Positions 44,958 through 55,251 are shown, numbered from the stretch's first letter. The stretch: DNA of 64,000 bases from Crossiella equi (GCF_017876755.1 NZ_JAGIOO010000001.1:5379786-5443785), one strand, 5' to 3'. Notes: a model not told the origin generated them from the sequence alone. Made by a program: numbers and translations.

Positions 44958-47606
44958 ATGTCGGATCGCCGACGGCCACTGGACCCGGACTCGCCCCTCG
45001 ACGCACCGCGTCCCCTGGCGAGCCCGGTGGACCACGCCGCCCGCGGCCGGGCGTTCACCCGGTTCTCCCTCCTCGTGCTGCTGGTTGGCATCCTCACCGC
45101 GGCCGCGGTCTCCTGGTGGCTGCCCACCGAGTTCACCCCGCAGCTGCTGTGGATCGGCCCACTGCTGGCCGCCGCCTTCCTGCTCGCCGAGCAGCTGACC
45201 ATCGACGTCGACGTCCGCACGGTCGGCTGGACCATCTCCTTCACCGAGATCCCGCTCGTCATCGGCCTGCTGGTGGCCCCGTTCGAGGTCGTGCTGGCCG
45301 CGCACCTGGTGGCGGGCCTCGGCGCCCAGCTGGGCAGGCGCGGCGGCGACCACGTGATCTACAACGCGGGCGTCATGTGCCTGGAGATCGCGGTCCCGTT
45401 CACCGTGGCCACGGTGGTGCAGCGCGCGATCACCGACGGCCCGCAGTGGCTGGGCGCGGTCTTCGGCACGGTCACCTCCCCGCTGGTCAGCGTCATCTTC
45501 GCGCTGGCCGCGGTGTACGTGCTCGGCGGCGAGATGCGCGTGGCGGGCGCGGCCCGGCTCGGCCTGCGCACGCTGGTCATCGGCCTGCTCAACACCTCCA
45601 CCGGCCTGGTCGGCTACGAGGTCGTGCGCAGCACCTCCTGGGGCTGGGTGCTCGTGGTGCTGGTCTCGGTGGCCCTGGTGCTGCTCTACCGCGCCTACTC
45701 CGGCCTGCTGCGCGACCAGCGCGACCTGGAGGCGCTCAGCGACGTCAGCCTCACCGTGGCGCGGTCCGGCCAGCAGGCCGTGACCAGGCCCGCGGACGCG
45801 GCCGAGACCGGCTACACCGAGCTGAACACCCCGACCAGCACGGTGGAGTGGCAGCAGATCGCCGAGCGCATCCGCGAGCAGCTCAACGCCACCCGCGTGG
45901 TGCTGCACCTGCGCCCGGACCCGCCCGCGGGCGTGCACACGCTCGTCGCCGGTGAGCCGCTGCCCGAGGGCGCGCCCGCCAACGACGCGGTCGAGCTGCG
46001 CGATGACCCCATGCTCCAGCTGCCCGGCAGCCACGTCCGCTACTTCCGCACCGTGGACGCCGCCGACGACGTGCGCGAGGCCCTGCACCGGCGCGGCGCG
46101 CACGAGGCCCTGGTGGTCCCGCTGCGCGGCGCGCACCAGCTGCTCGGCGCGGTGGAGACCCACGACCGGCTCAGCCGCTGGCGCGGGTTCGGCCGCGCGG
46201 ACGTGCGCCTGCTGCGCACGCTGGCCAGCCACCTGGCCACCGCGCTGGACAACCGCCGCCTGCTCGCCCGGCTGCGCCACGACGCCTACCACGACCCGCT
46301 CACCGGCCTGCTCAACCGCCCTGGCCTGCGCGAGGCCGCGGCCGAACCGCTGCGGCAGTCCCCGCGCTCGGTGGTCATCCGCCTGGACCTGGACGTGCTG
46401 AGCCAGGTCAGCGACGCCCTCGGGCACGCCTGGGGCGACCGCATGGTGGTCGCCGCGGGCCGCCGCATCCGCGAGGCGCTCGGCCCGGACGTGCCGCTGG
46501 CCCGCCTCGAGGGCGGCACCTTCGCCGCGCTGCTGGTCGACCGCACCACCGAGGACGCGCACGCGATCGCGGAGAAGCTGCGCGCCCAGGTGGCCGCGCC
46601 GTACCCGGTCGAACGGCTGACCGTCGAGGCCACCGCGGTGGTCGGCTACGTGCCCACCCTGGCCGAGGACGGCTCGCCGGTGCAGGACGTGGACACGCTG
46701 CTCCAGCACGCCGACGTCGCGGTGCGCGCCGCGCGCTCCAGCGGCGACTCGGTGCGCAGCTACCTGCCGAGCATGACCCAGGGCTTCCTGCGGCGCTTCC
46801 AGCTGGTCACGCAGTTCCGGCACGCGCTGGACAGCGGCCAGGTGCAGGTGCACTACCAGCCCAAGGTGGCGCTGCCCAGCCGCGAGGTGGTCGGCGTGGA
46901 GGCCCTGGTGCGCTGGGTGCACCCGGAGTTCGGCCGCGTCGACCCGGACGAGTTCGTGCCCGCGGTGGAGGCCACCGGCCTGGTGGACGCGCTCACCGGG
47001 TTCGTCATGGAGTGCGCGCTGGTCCGCATCCGGAAGTGGCTGGACCGGGGCCTGCGGCTGTCCGTCGCGGTGAACCTGTCCGTGCGCAACCTCGAGGACG
47101 AGACCTTCCCGGACCGCGTGGCCGACGCGCTGCGCCGCCACGACGTGCCACCCAGGCTGCTGACCTTCGAGCTCACCGAGTCCGGCGTGATGGCCGACCC
47201 GGAGCGCTGCCTGCCGGTGCTGCGCCGCCTGCACGGGCTCGGCGTGGTGCTCGCGGTGGACGACTTCGGCACCGGCTACTCCTCGCTGGCCTACCTGCGC
47301 CAGCTGCCGGTGGACGAGGTGAAGATCGACAAGAGCTTCGTGCTCGGCATGGGCACCGACCTCGGCGACCTCGCCGTGGTGCGCTCGATCGTCGAGCTGG
47401 GCCACTCCCTGGGCCTGCAGGTGGTGGCCGAGGGCGTGGAGGAGGACGCCGCGCGGGAGGCGCTGGTGCGCATGGGCTGTGACATCGCCCAGGGCTACCT
47501 GATCTCCCGGCCGCTGGCCGAGGACCGCTTCGAGGCCTGGTTGCGGGCCCGCACGGTGCGCGCGCGGGGCCGCCACGACGAGATGGTGCTCACGCTCGTG
47601 CGCTGA
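44958..47606 (+). CDS. Membrane GGDEF/EAL cyclic di-GMP protein (degenerate GGDEF, intact EAL)
   Basis: This 882-aa protein has about seven transmembrane helices (residues 35-250, MASE-like sensor), a GAF-like region (about residues 295-430), a GGDEF domain and an EAL domain. The GGDEF site reads LEGGTF, so the catalytic Asp/Glu pair is lost and cyclase activity is unlikely. The EAL domain keeps GVEALVRW, DDFGTGYSS, VKIDKSFV and VAEGVE, consistent with an active cyclic di-GMP phosphodiesterase. The degenerate GGDEF may bind GTP as a regulator. GGAGG before ATG 44958 sets the start. Confidence 0.9.
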   Translation: MSDRRRPLDPDSPLDAPRPLASPVDHAARGRAFTRFSLLVLLVGILTAAAVSWWLPTEFTPQLLWIGPLLAAAFLLAEQLTIDVDVRTVGWTISFTEIPLVIGLLVAPFEVVLAAHLVAGLGAQLGRRGGDHVIYNAGVMCLEIAVPFTVATVVQRAITDGPQWLGAVFGTVTSPLVSVIFALAAVYVLGGEMRVAGAARLGLRTLVIGLLNTSTGLVGYEVVRSTSWGWVLVVLVSVALVLLYRAYSGLLRDQRDLEALSDVSLTVARSGQQAVTRPADAAETGYTELNTPTSTVEWQQIAERIREQLNATRVVLHLRPDPPAGVHTLVAGEPLPEGAPANDAVELRDDPMLQLPGSHVRYFRTVDAADDVREALHRRGAHEALVVPLRGAHQLLGAVETHDRLSRWRGFGRADVRLLRTLASHLATALDNRRLLARLRHDAYHDPLTGLLNRPGLREAAAEPLRQSPRSVVIRLDLDVLSQVSDALGHAWGDRMVVAAGRRIREALGPDVPLARLEGGTFAALLVDRTTEDAHAIAEKLRAQVAAPYPVERLTVEATAVVGYVPTLAEDGSPVQDVDTLLQHADVAVRAARSSGDSVRSYLPSMTQGFLRRFQLVTQFRHALDSGQVQVHYQPKVALPSREVVGVEALVRWVHPEFGRVDPDEFVPAVEATGLVDALTGFVMECALVRIRKWLDRGLRLSVAVNLSVRNLEDETFPDRVADALRRHDVPPRLLTFELTESGVMADPERCLPVLRRLHGLGVVLAVDDFGTGYSSLAYLRQLPVDEVKIDKSFVLGMGTDLGDLAVVRSIVELGHSLGLQVVAEGVEEDAAREALVRMGCDIAQGYLISRPLAEDRFEAWLRARTVRARGRHDEMVLTLVR

Positions 47607-47620
47607 GGCCACCCCCCGAT

Positions 47621-47650
47621 TTCACTTCTGGGGAGGGCCTGTTGTAGAGT
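47621..47650 (+). promoter_or_regulatory. Promoter for tRNA-Thr
   Basis: TTCACT (47621-47626), 18-bp spacer, TAGAGT (47645-47650), about 49 bp before the tRNA and just after the upstream stop. Confidence 0.5.
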
Positions 47651-47698
47651 TCTCCACGTCCGGCCGAGAGGGAAACCTCGAAGCAGGGCAAGCTCTCC

Positions 47699-47771
47699 GC
47701 CCCAATAGCTCAGTCGGCAGAGCGTCTCCATGGTAAGGAGAAGGTCAACGGTTCGATTCCGTTTTGGGGCT
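47699..47771 (+). tRNA. tRNA-Thr (GGT anticodon)
   Basis: 73 nt, acceptor GCCCCAA/TTGGGGC, D-arm TAGCTCAGTCGGCAGAGC, anticodon GGT in CCATGGTAAG, T-loop GGTTCGATTCC. CCA not encoded. Confidence 0.96.
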
Positions 47772-47845
47772 CTGCGGGTGGGCCGTAGGTGATCATCCAA
47801 TGATTGCCGCGGCCTGTCTGTATGAGGTGACCTTGGTCGCCTCGC

Positions 47846-47919
47846 AGCGGTGTAGCTCAGCCTGGTAGAGCAAACGGCTCATAATCGTTGTGTCGCCGGT
47901 TCAAGTCCGGCCACCGCTA
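47846..47919 (+). tRNA. tRNA-Met (CAT anticodon, elongator type)
   Basis: 74 nt, acceptor AGCGGTG/CACCGCT fully paired (initiator tRNAs have a 1-72 mismatch), anticodon CAT in GCTCATAATC, T-loop GGTTCAAGTCC. Precedes rpmG as in other actinobacteria. Confidence 0.93.
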
Positions 47920-47975
47920 CGCGAGATGGGCGGGCCGTGCCTGTCGAGAACAGGCCGGTCTCGCTTCGCATCACA

Positions 47976-48033
47976 CTGGGGGCCAAGCCCCCAGACCCCC
48001 TGCCGGGGGTGTGCCCCCGGACCCCCCGGCTGG
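47976..48033. repeat. GC-rich palindromic repeat cluster
   Basis: Adjacent inverted repeats: GGGGGCCAAGCCCCC, then CCCCCTGCCGGGGG and GTGCCCCCGGAC. They lie between tRNA-Met and rpmG. The sequence has the look of the dispersed REP-like palindromes found in actinomycete spacers. Confidence 0.6.
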
Positions 48034-48086
48034 CGCCCGGACAGGTGCTCGGGTCGGGGTTCGACCTTGGTTTTGGGAGGCCCTCC

Positions 48087-48251
48087 ATGGCAGCAACCGA
48101 CGTCCGGCCGAAGATCACCCTCGCCTGCGAGGAGTGCAAGCACCGGAACTACATCACCAAGAAGAACCGGCGCAACGACCCGGACCGCATGGAGCTCAAG
48201 AAGTTCTGCCCGAACTGCGGCACGCACCGTGCGCACAAGGAGACTCGCTGA
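48087..48251 (+). CDS. rpmG: Ribosomal protein L33
   Basis: This 54-aa large-subunit protein reads [20 protein letters not shown]. It keeps two CxxC pairs (CEEC and CPNC), so it is the zinc-binding (C+) form. Start at ATG 48087, after GGGAGG; a longer reading through the upstream palindromes is spurious. The locus matches rpmG2 of mycobacteria. Confidence 0.96.
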   Translation: MAATDVRPKITLACEECKHRNYITKKNRRNDPDRMELKKFCPNCGTHRAHKETR

Positions 48252-48300
48252 GCGTAGTCCCAGCTCCGGGGCTATAAAACATTCAAGACAGCAAGCTGAG

Positions 48301-48335
48301 AAGCTGCCCTGTTCGGAGCAGGGCAGCTTTTCTGT
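48301..48335 (+). terminator. Rho-independent terminator after rpmG
   Basis: AAGCTGCCCTG (48301-48311) pairs perfectly with 48319-48329 around TTCGGAG, followed by TTTTCTGTT. Confidence 0.9.
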
Positions 48336-48342
48336 TAGCGGG

Positions 48343-48356
48343 TACGCTCCCCGCCG
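48343..48356 (+). promoter_or_regulatory. Candidate leaderless promoter (-10) for hadA
   Basis: TACGCT (48343-48348) lies seven bases before GTG 48356, just after the rpmG terminator; no Shine-Dalgarno sequence. Confidence 0.45.
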
Positions 48357-48832
48357 TGGCGCTTAACCAGTCTTTCGTAGGACGCTCTTACCGGCTTCCG
48401 TGGGTGTATGAAGTCGGTCGAGAGAGCATCCGTGATCTCGCATACGCGATCGGCGACCTCAACCGGGCATACCGGGACCCCGAGGTCGCGAAGAGCTTCG
48501 GGCACTCGGACGTCATCGCGACGCCGACGTTCGCGACCGTTCTGGCCGTCCGCTCGCACCACGTCGTCACCGACGACCCCGAGCTGGGCATGGACTACAG
48601 CCGGATGATGCACAGCAGCCAGCGGTTCATCAACCACCGCGCGATCAAGCCCGGTGACCGCTTGATCTGCGAGCTGCACGTCGACGACATCTCCTTCCGC
48701 ATGGGCAACGACTACATCACCCTGCGCTCCGAGCTGCTGACCGAGGACGGCGAGGCCATCTCCACGGCCATCGCGACCCTCATCGTCCGAGGTGAGAAGC
48801 CCACCGGGGCCGAAGGGGAGGCCTCCGCATGA
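48356..48832 (+). CDS. hadA: (3R)-hydroxyacyl-ACP dehydratase subunit HadA
   Basis: This 158-aa hot-dog-fold protein (FAS1-like/MaoC dehydratase N-terminal type) starts MALNQSFVGRSYRLPWVYEV. It forms a heterodimer with HadB to dehydrate 3-hydroxyacyl-ACP in type II fatty acid synthesis; HadA stabilises substrate and HadB carries the catalytic residues. In mycobacteria the pair serves mycolic acid synthesis; in organisms without mycolates it would serve ordinary fatty acids. It overlaps hadB by 4 bp. Confidence 0.92.
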   Translation: MALNQSFVGRSYRLPWVYEVGRESIRDLAYAIGDLNRAYRDPEVAKSFGHSDVIATPTFATVLAVRSHHVVTDDPELGMDYSRMMHSSQRFINHRAIKPGDRLICELHVDDISFRMGNDYITLRSELLTEDGEAISTAIATLIVRGEKPTGAEGEASA

Positions 48833-49266
48833 GCATCGCAACCACGCTGCCGCGTTACGACGACGTGGACAAGGGCTACCAGCTGCCCCCGCTGTCGCTG
48901 CGCATCACCCGACGTGACCTCGTGCGTTACGCCGGTGTCTCCACCGACTGCAACACCATCCACTGGAGCGACCGGGCCGCCCAGGCCGCCGGTCTGCCCG
49001 GTGTGGTGGCGCACGGCCTGCTCACCATGGCCATGGTGATCCGCATCGTCTCCGACTGGACCGGTGACCCCGCCGCGGTCATCGACTACCAGGTGCGCTT
49101 CGGCCGCCCCGTGGTCGTGCCGGACGACAACGAGGGGGCCACCGTCGAGGTCGCCGCGAAGATCGGTGAGAAGCGCGAGGACAACACCGTGCGCGTCGAC
49201 ATCACCGCGAAGTTCCAGGGCCAGTCGATCTTCGGCCGGGCCTTCGCCATCGTGCGCCTGGCCTGA
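48829..49266 (+). CDS. hadB: (3R)-hydroxyacyl-ACP dehydratase subunit HadB
   Basis: This 145-aa MaoC-like hydratase subunit has the catalytic Asp/His dyad in STDCNTIHWSD (about residue 41) and the hydratase loop GLPGVVAHGLLTMAM. It works with HadA. A third gene, hadC, found in mycobacteria, is absent, and a terminator follows directly. Confidence 0.94.
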   Translation: MSIATTLPRYDDVDKGYQLPPLSLRITRRDLVRYAGVSTDCNTIHWSDRAAQAAGLPGVVAHGLLTMAMVIRIVSDWTGDPAAVIDYQVRFGRPVVVPDDNEGATVEVAAKIGEKREDNTVRVDITAKFQGQSIFGRAFAIVRLA

Positions 49267-49287
49267 CCGAGCGGGCGTTAAGCGCCG

Positions 49288-49327
49288 AAAGGGGACACTC
49301 CGGCGGAGCGGGCCGGGTGTCCCCTTT
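49288..49327. terminator. Bidirectional terminator hadB / aminotransferase
   Basis: AAAGGGGACAC (49288-49298) pairs with GTGTCCCCTTT (49317-49327), between convergent hadB and the aminotransferase gene. Confidence 0.85.
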
Positions 49328-49350
49328 CCGTGCCTACCGGGCGGCGCGGT

Positions 49351-50553
49351 TCAGCGCGCCTCAGACAGCAGGTCGCCGAGCCTGCCAACCCCCGTGACCA
49401 AATCTTCATCGCCCAGCGCATAGGAAAGCCGGAAATACCCGGGACTGCCGAAGGCCTCGCCCGGGACCACCGCGACCTCGGCCTCCTCCAGGACGAGCGC
49501 GGCCAGCTCCATGCTGCTCGCGGGGCGCCTGCCCCGGATCTCCCTGCCGAGCAGCCCGCGCACCGACGGGAAGGCGTAGAACGCGCCCCTCGGGGTGGGA
49601 CAGCCCACGCCCGGGATCCGGCCCAGCAGCTCCACCACCAGCCGCCTGCGCCGGTCGAACGCCGCGCGCATCTCGTACACGGCGTCCAGCGGCCCCGCCA
49701 CGGCGGCCAGAGCGGCTCGCTGGGCGACGTTGGAGACGTTGGAGCACAGGTGCGACTGGAGGTTCGTCGCCGCCGTCACGACGTCGCTGGGGCCCGCCAG
49801 CCAGCCGACCCGCCAGCCGGTCATCGCGTAGGTCTTGGCCACGCCGTTGACCACCACGCAGCGGTCGGCCAGCTCGGGCACCACCACCGGCATCGAGACG
49901 TGCTCGGCGCCGTCGTAGACCAGGTGCTCGTAGATCTCGTCGGTGACCACCCAGATGTCGTTCGCGGCGGCCCAGCGGCCGATGGCCTCGACCTGGTCGG
50001 GCGGGTAGACCGCGCCGGTCGGGTTGGCGGGGGAGCAGAACAGCAGCACCTTGGTGCGCGGCGTGCGCGCGGCCGCCAGCTGCTCGACCGTGACCTGGTA
50101 ACCGCTGGTCTCGTCGGTGGGCACGACCACCGGCACACCGCCCGCCAGCGTGACCGCCTCGGGGTAGGTGGTCCAGTACGGGGCGGGCAGCAGCACCTCG
50201 TCGCCGGGGTCGAGCAGGGTGGCGAAGGCGGTGTAGACGGCCTGCTTGCCGCCGTTGGTGACCAGCACCTGGCCGGGGTCCAGCACCAGCCCGGAGTCGC
50301 GCTCTGACTTGGCCGCGATCGCCGCCCGCAGCTCGGGCAGGCCGCCCGGCGGGGTGTAGCGGTGGCTGGCGACGTCGCGGCAGGCGGCCTCGGCCGCGGC
50401 CACCACCGGCGCGGGGGTGGGGAAGTCAGGCTCGCCCGCGCCGAAGCCGATCACGGGGCGGCCCGCCGCCTTGAGCGCCTTCGCCCGGCTGTCCACAGCG
50501 ATGGTGGCGGACGGCGCGATGCCGCCGACCCGCGCGGAAACTCGTGTGCCCAT
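49351..50553 (-). CDS. aspC: Pyridoxal phosphate-dependent aminotransferase (AspC-like)
   Basis: This 400-aa class I aminotransferase has [12 protein letters not shown] near the N-terminus, [15 protein letters not shown], the PLP-Lys in [17 protein letters not shown] (about residue 237) and the terminal Arg region [10 protein letters not shown]. Its position beside tRNA-Trp-secE-nusG matches the aspC locus of streptomycetes, so aspartate aminotransferase is the best call. ATG 50553 is chosen by homology ([20 protein letters not shown]); upstream codons are unrelated. Confidence 0.9.
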   Translation of the reverse strand: MGTRVSARVGGIAPSATIAVDSRAKALKAAGRPVIGFGAGEPDFPTPAPVVAAAEAACRDVASHRYTPPGGLPELRAAIAAKSERDSGLVLDPGQVLVTNGGKQAVYTAFATLLDPGDEVLLPAPYWTTYPEAVTLAGGVPVVVPTDETSGYQVTVEQLAAARTPRTKVLLFCSPANPTGAVYPPDQVEAIGRWAAANDIWVVTDEIYEHLVYDGAEHVSMPVVVPELADRCVVVNGVAKTYAMTGWRVGWLAGPSDVVTAATNLQSHLCSNVSNVAQRAALAAVAGPLDAVYEMRAAFDRRRRLVVELLGRIPGVGCPTPRGAFYAFPSVRGLLGREIRGRRPASSMELAALVLEEAEVAVVPGEAFGSPGYFRLSYALGDEDLVTGVGRLGDLLSEAR

Positions 50554-50769
50554 GGTGGTCAATCGTGGCACGGGACACAGCCCGCGGAGCAGTGGTTTTC
50601 CGGCGCCCGCACCCCCTCTCACCACCTGGTTGGGGAGTTCGGCACCTCGTGCTCTATAGTCATCAACCTGGGACGTCCGAACACCGAGCCCCACGCCCCA
50701 CGTGGGGGTGGTGGAGGGCGGCCTAAATCGCGGTTGCGGACCTTGTAGGCTGGGGTGCGTAGGTTGCGA

Positions 50770-50842
<73 letters not shown>

Positions 50843-50876
50843 CGTCAGAGTGAACGGTCGAGCGGAGGGCGGCGGC

Positions 50877-51305
50877 GTGAGCGAAGACCGCGAGCAGGAA
50901 ACGCGGCCGGAGGAAGAGAACGAGAAGACCGAGTCCACGACTCCGGACTCGTCCTCCACCTCCCGCCCTGTTACCGCCGCGGCGCGGCGTGAACGTCGTG
51001 CCACCGCCCGACCGGAACGGGCTCGGCCCGCCAAGAAGGACGCCGAGGCCAAGGGCGAAGGCGCCAAGGGGCGCCCCACTCCCACCCGGCGCTCCAAGGA
51101 GAGCAAGGGCAACCCGTTCAAGCGGATCGGGCGCTTCTTCCGCGAGGTGTTCTCCGAGCTGCGCAAGGTCATCTGGCCCACGCGCAAGCAGCTCGTGACC
51201 TACACCGCGGTCGTGCTGGTCTTCGTCACCTTCATGGTGGCACTGGTCACGGGGCTGGACCTGGCCTTCGTGCAAGGCGTTACGTGGTTGTTCGACAACA
51301 AGTGA
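50877..51305 (+). CDS. secE: Preprotein translocase subunit SecE
   Basis: This 142-aa subunit of the SecYEG channel has a C-terminal core of the SecE family (FFREVFSELRKVIWPTRKQL) and one transmembrane helix (YTAVVLVFVTFMVALVTGL). The first about 80 residues are a charged, disordered extension typical of actinobacteria. GTG 50877 has GGAGG 8 nt upstream; GTG 50850 has none. Confidence 0.95.
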   Translation: MSEDREQETRPEEENEKTESTTPDSSSTSRPVTAAARRERRATARPERARPAKKDAEAKGEGAKGRPTPTRRSKESKGNPFKRIGRFFREVFSELRKVIWPTRKQLVTYTAVVLVFVTFMVALVTGLDLAFVQGVTWLFDNK

Positions 51306-51361
51306 CGCCAGCCCGTTGGGGCCGGCGTGAGGTCGTCGGCCACACGAGCAACGTTCGATAG

Positions 51362-52258
<897 letters not shown>

Positions 52259-52325
52259 CCGCGCCGCCTCGGCAGGAGGCGCGGCGGTCGCGCGGAGGTC
52301 AGGCACACCTGCGCGCGGACACAGG

Positions 52326-52350
52326 GTGCGCACCGTGGCTCGGTGCGCAC
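52326..52350 (+). promoter_or_regulatory. Hairpin between nusG and rplK
   Basis: GTGCGCACCG (52326-52335) and CGGTGCGCAC (52341-52350) pair perfectly around TGGCT, 26 bp before rplK. It may be an attenuator or part of an L1-responsive leader. Confidence 0.5.
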
Positions 52351-52376
52351 CTCCACACGGCAGAAGGAAAGACGAG

Positions 52377-52811
52377 ATGCCGCCCAAGAAGAAGAAGCTG
52401 ACAGCGATCATCAAGCTGCAGATCACCGCCGGTCAGGCGAACCCGGCCCCGCCCGTTGGTCCCGCGCTGGGTCAGCACGGCGTGAACATCATGGAGTTCT
52501 GCAAGGCCTACAACGCCGCGACCGAGTCGCAGCGTGGCACCGTGGTGCCGGTCGAGATCTCCGTGTTCGAGGACCGCTCCTTCACCTTCGCGCTGAAGAC
52601 GCCGCCGGCCGCGCGCCTGCTGCTGAAGGCCGCGGGTGTCGAGAAGGGCTCCGGCGAGCCGCACAAGACCAAGGTCGCCAAGGTGACCTGGGACCAGGTG
52701 CGCGAGATCGCCCAGACCAAGATGGTCGACCTGAACGCCAACGACCTCGACCAGGCCGCGAAGATCATCGCCGGTACCGCCCGCTCCATGGGCATCACCG
52801 TCGAGGGCTGA
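52377..52811 (+). CDS. rplK: Ribosomal protein L11
   Basis: This 144-aa protein starts [20 protein letters not shown]. The signature [20 protein letters not shown] and the C-terminal RNA-binding region ([20 protein letters not shown]) are complete. It binds the GTPase-associated centre of 23S rRNA. ATG 52377 after AAGGAAAG; an upstream in-frame start at 52326 has no homology. Confidence 0.98.
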
Positions 52812-52898
52812 CCGCCCTCTCTTCGCACCACCTGATCCACGTGGGAGAGCCAGGCGCTGGCTCGCACCACAACTGACCTGAACGAAAAGGACAGCACC

Positions 52899-53618
52899 AT
52901 GAAGCGCAGCAAGGCTTACCGCCAGGCCGCCGAGCTGATCGACCGCGAGCGGCTGTACAGCCCGATCGAGGCCGCCGAGCTCGCCAAGGAGACCTCCAAG
53001 GTCAAGCTGGACGCGACCGTCGAGGTCGCGATCCGCCTGGGCGTCGACCCCCGCAAGGCCGACCAGATGGTCCGCGGCACCGTGAACCTGCCGCACGGCA
53101 CCGGCAAGACCGCCCGCGTCATCGTCTTCGCCGTCGGCGACAAGGCCGCTGAGGCCGAAGCCGCCGGCGCCGACGCGGTCGGCTCCGACGACTTGATCGA
53201 GCGCATCCAGGGCGGCTGGCTCGACTTCGACGCGGCGATTGCCACCCCGGACCAGATGGCCAAGGTCGGTCGCATCGCCCGCATCCTCGGCCCGCGCGGC
53301 CTGATGCCGAACCCGAAGACCGGCACCGTGACCCCCGATGTCACCAAGGCCGTGAACGACATCAAGGGCGGCAAGATCAACTTCCGCGTCGACAAGCAGG
53401 CCAACCTGCACCTGGTGATCGGCAAGGCCTCCTTCGACAAGGAGAAGCTGGTCGAGAACTACGCGGCCGCGCTGGACGAGATCCTCCGCGCCAAGCCCTC
53501 CGCCGCGAAGGGCCGCTACGTCAAGAAGGTCACCTTCAGCACCACCATGGGCCCCGGCATCCCGGTGGACCCGGCCCGCACCCGCAACCTGCTCTCGGTT
53601 GACGAGTCCGCGGTCTGA
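52899..53618 (+). CDS. rplA: Ribosomal protein L1
   Basis: This 239-aa two-domain L1 starts [20 protein letters not shown] and contains [18 protein letters not shown]. It binds the L1 stalk of 23S rRNA and, in bacteria, represses the rplKA message. The 87-bp rplK-rplA gap holds no gene. Confidence 0.98.
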   Translation: MKRSKAYRQAAELIDRERLYSPIEAAELAKETSKVKLDATVEVAIRLGVDPRKADQMVRGTVNLPHGTGKTARVIVFAVGDKAAEAEAAGADAVGSDDLIERIQGGWLDFDAAIATPDQMAKVGRIARILGPRGLMPNPKTGTVTPDVTKAVNDIKGGKINFRVDKQANLHLVIGKASFDKEKLVENYAAALDEILRAKPSAAKGRYVKKVTFSTTMGPGIPVDPARTRNLLSVDESAV

Positions 53619-53632
53619 CCTGAGCACCACAC

Positions 53633-53672
53633 CCGAAGGGGCGCCCTCCACTCGCGGAGAGCGCCCCTTCGG
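53633..53672. terminator. Bidirectional terminator after rplA
   Basis: CCGAAGGGGCGC (53633-53644) pairs with GCGCCCCTTCGG (53661-53672), between rplA and the convergent membrane-protein gene. Confidence 0.87.
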
Positions 53673-53683
53673 CGTTGCTGGCC

Positions 53684-54307
53684 TCAGCCGGTGAGGCAGT
53701 CGGCGGGTTCCTTCTCGTGTCCGGTGATTAGCCAGCCCCCGTCGGCCTGCTTCTGCAGGATGAACAGGCCGAGCCTGGGGCCGCCGGTCAGCTCGAGCCG
53801 ACAGGAGCTGACCTCGGAGTTGTCCCCGCTGGTGAGCGCCTGGTCGCTGGTGATCCGCACGTTCTTGTAGGCGGTCTTGTTGGTGACCTGCTTGGCCAGG
53901 TCAGCCAGGGCGGTGAGGCAGTCCTGGGCGCCGAGGTTGGCCGCGAACTTCGTGGCCGCCTCCGGGCTGAACGCGGTGCAGCCACGCCGGGCGTCCTCGT
54001 TGGACACCGCCGCGAACACCACGCGCACCTGGTCCTGGGGGGTGGTGCTGGTGCGGGGCAGCACCTGGGTCGCGTTCCCGTTGCCGTCCGTGCCGCCACC
54101 GCCGCGCAGCGGGCTGCTGTCGCAGCTGAAGAAGTAGAAGTAGGCGACGACCAGCACCGCCGCGATGACGCCGTACTTGATCAGCCTGGTGCGCCACGTC
54201 CGCTGCTTCGGCAGGCGTTTCTCCAGGCGTTCGACAATGCGGTCCTCGATCTTCCGCAGTTCCAGCTCCCGCTTGTCGCCGGAGCCCGGTTCGTCCCGTC
54301 GGTCCAC
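53684..54307 (-). CDS. Single-pass membrane protein with extracellular two-Cys domain, unknown function
   Basis: This protein of about 207 aa has a charged cytoplasmic helix (DKRELELRKIEDRIVERLEK), one transmembrane helix ending in YFYFFSC, a Gly/Thr linker and an exported domain of about 120 residues. That domain carries Cys in RRGCTAF, AQDCLTAL, SSCRLEL and ADCLTG, enough for two disulfides, and has an NTF2/SnoaL-like feel. Start GTG 54307 has AGGAGG 5 nt upstream; GTG 54310 is an alternative. Confidence 0.65.
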   Translation of the reverse strand: MDRRDEPGSGDKRELELRKIEDRIVERLEKRLPKQRTWRTRLIKYGVIAAVLVVAYFYFFSCDSSPLRGGGGTDGNGNATQVLPRTSTTPQDQVRVVFAAVSNEDARRGCTAFSPEAATKFAANLGAQDCLTALADLAKQVTNKTAYKNVRITSDQALTSGDNSEVSSCRLELTGGPRLGLFILQKQADGGWLITGHEKEPADCLTG

Positions 54308-54373
54308 CACTACCTCCTGTCCGCACACATGGTGCCGTCTCCGTCACACCGGGCGCGTGGAGGTGCCCTCGAT

Positions 54374-54403
54374 TTGGAGTGGCGCGGGGCCGTCCCGTAC
54401 TCT
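54374..54403 (+). promoter_or_regulatory. Promoter for rplJ-rplL
   Basis: TTGGAG (54374-54379), 18-bp spacer, TACTCT (54398-54403). It lies about 220 bp before rplJ, leaving a long leader. Confidence 0.55.
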
Positions 54404-54409
54404 TTCCCC

Positions 54410-54624
54410 AGTTCCACCGAAGACCGCTGGTCTTTTCCCTCCTGGCTCGTCCGGGTGGGAGAACGAAGGCCCCGTGACACGCAGGGCGGCCCGCGCAGGA
54501 GGACGAGGTTGTTGGTCAGTTTTCGCGCGGGTCTCCGCGCGCTCTGCTACGCCCCGTGCCTTTGCGCCGGGGCGTTCGTCGTTTCCGGGCCTCCCATTTC
54601 ACGAAGCTTGGAGAGGAGGCGACC
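54410..54624 (+). ncRNA. Probable L10 leader of rplJL
   Basis: The roughly 215-nt leader between promoter and rplJ can fold into several hairpins, such as GCGCG/CGCGC near 54523-54542 and GCCCCG/CGGGGC near 54551-54574. It is the expected place for the L10-binding autoregulatory leader. The full consensus was not checked. Confidence 0.5.
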
Positions 54625-55194
54625 ATGGCGAAGCCCGACAAGGTTCAGGCCGTCGCCGAGATCACGGAGAAGTTCCGTGACAGCTCGGCCACGGTTGTCA
54701 CCGAGTACCGCGGGCTCTCCATGGCGCAGCTGACGGAGCTGCGTCGTGCCCTCGGCAAGGGCACCACGTACACCGTCGCGAAGAACACGCTGGTGAAGCG
54801 TGCCGCTGAGGAGGCCGGTGCCGGCACTCTCGCGGACCTGCTGGTCGGCCCGACCGCCATCGCCTTCATCGAGGGTGAGCCGGTTGACGCCGCCAAGGCG
54901 CTGCGCAACTTCGCGAAGGACAACAAGGCCCTTGTCATCAAGGGTGGCTTCATGGAGGGCAAGGCGCTCTCCGTTGATGAGGTCAACCGGATCGCGGACC
55001 TCGAGTCCCGCGAGGTGCTGCTCGCCAAGCTGGCGGGTGCGATGAAGGGCAACCTGGCCAAGGCCGCTGGTCTGTTCGCCGCTCCGGCGTCCCAGATCGC
55101 GCGTCTCGCCCAGGCGCTGGCGGACAAGCGTGCTGCGGAGGGTGGCGCCGCGGCGCCGGCCGAGTCCGCCGGCGACGCGCCTGCCGAGAGCTGA
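54625..55194 (+). CDS. rplJ: Ribosomal protein L10
   Basis: This 189-aa stalk base protein starts [20 protein letters not shown]. The N-terminal rRNA-binding domain ([19 protein letters not shown]) is followed by a C-terminal helix that binds L7/L12 dimers. An Ala-rich tail ends APAES. GAGAGGAGG before ATG 54625 sets the start. Confidence 0.98.
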   Translation: MAKPDKVQAVAEITEKFRDSSATVVTEYRGLSMAQLTELRRALGKGTTYTVAKNTLVKRAAEEAGAGTLADLLVGPTAIAFIEGEPVDAAKALRNFAKDNKALVIKGGFMEGKALSVDEVNRIADLESREVLLAKLAGAMKGNLAKAAGLFAAPASQIARLAQALADKRAAEGGAAAPAESAGDAPAES

Positions 55195-55251
55195 CCAAAC
55201 CGTAATCCGCGTTCGCTCACCAGCGACGCACCGTATGAGAGGAACGCCACA

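Noticed and set aside
47937-48086. N-terminal extension of L33
   Set aside because: It reads through GC palindromes; L33 homology and GGGAGG support ATG 48087.
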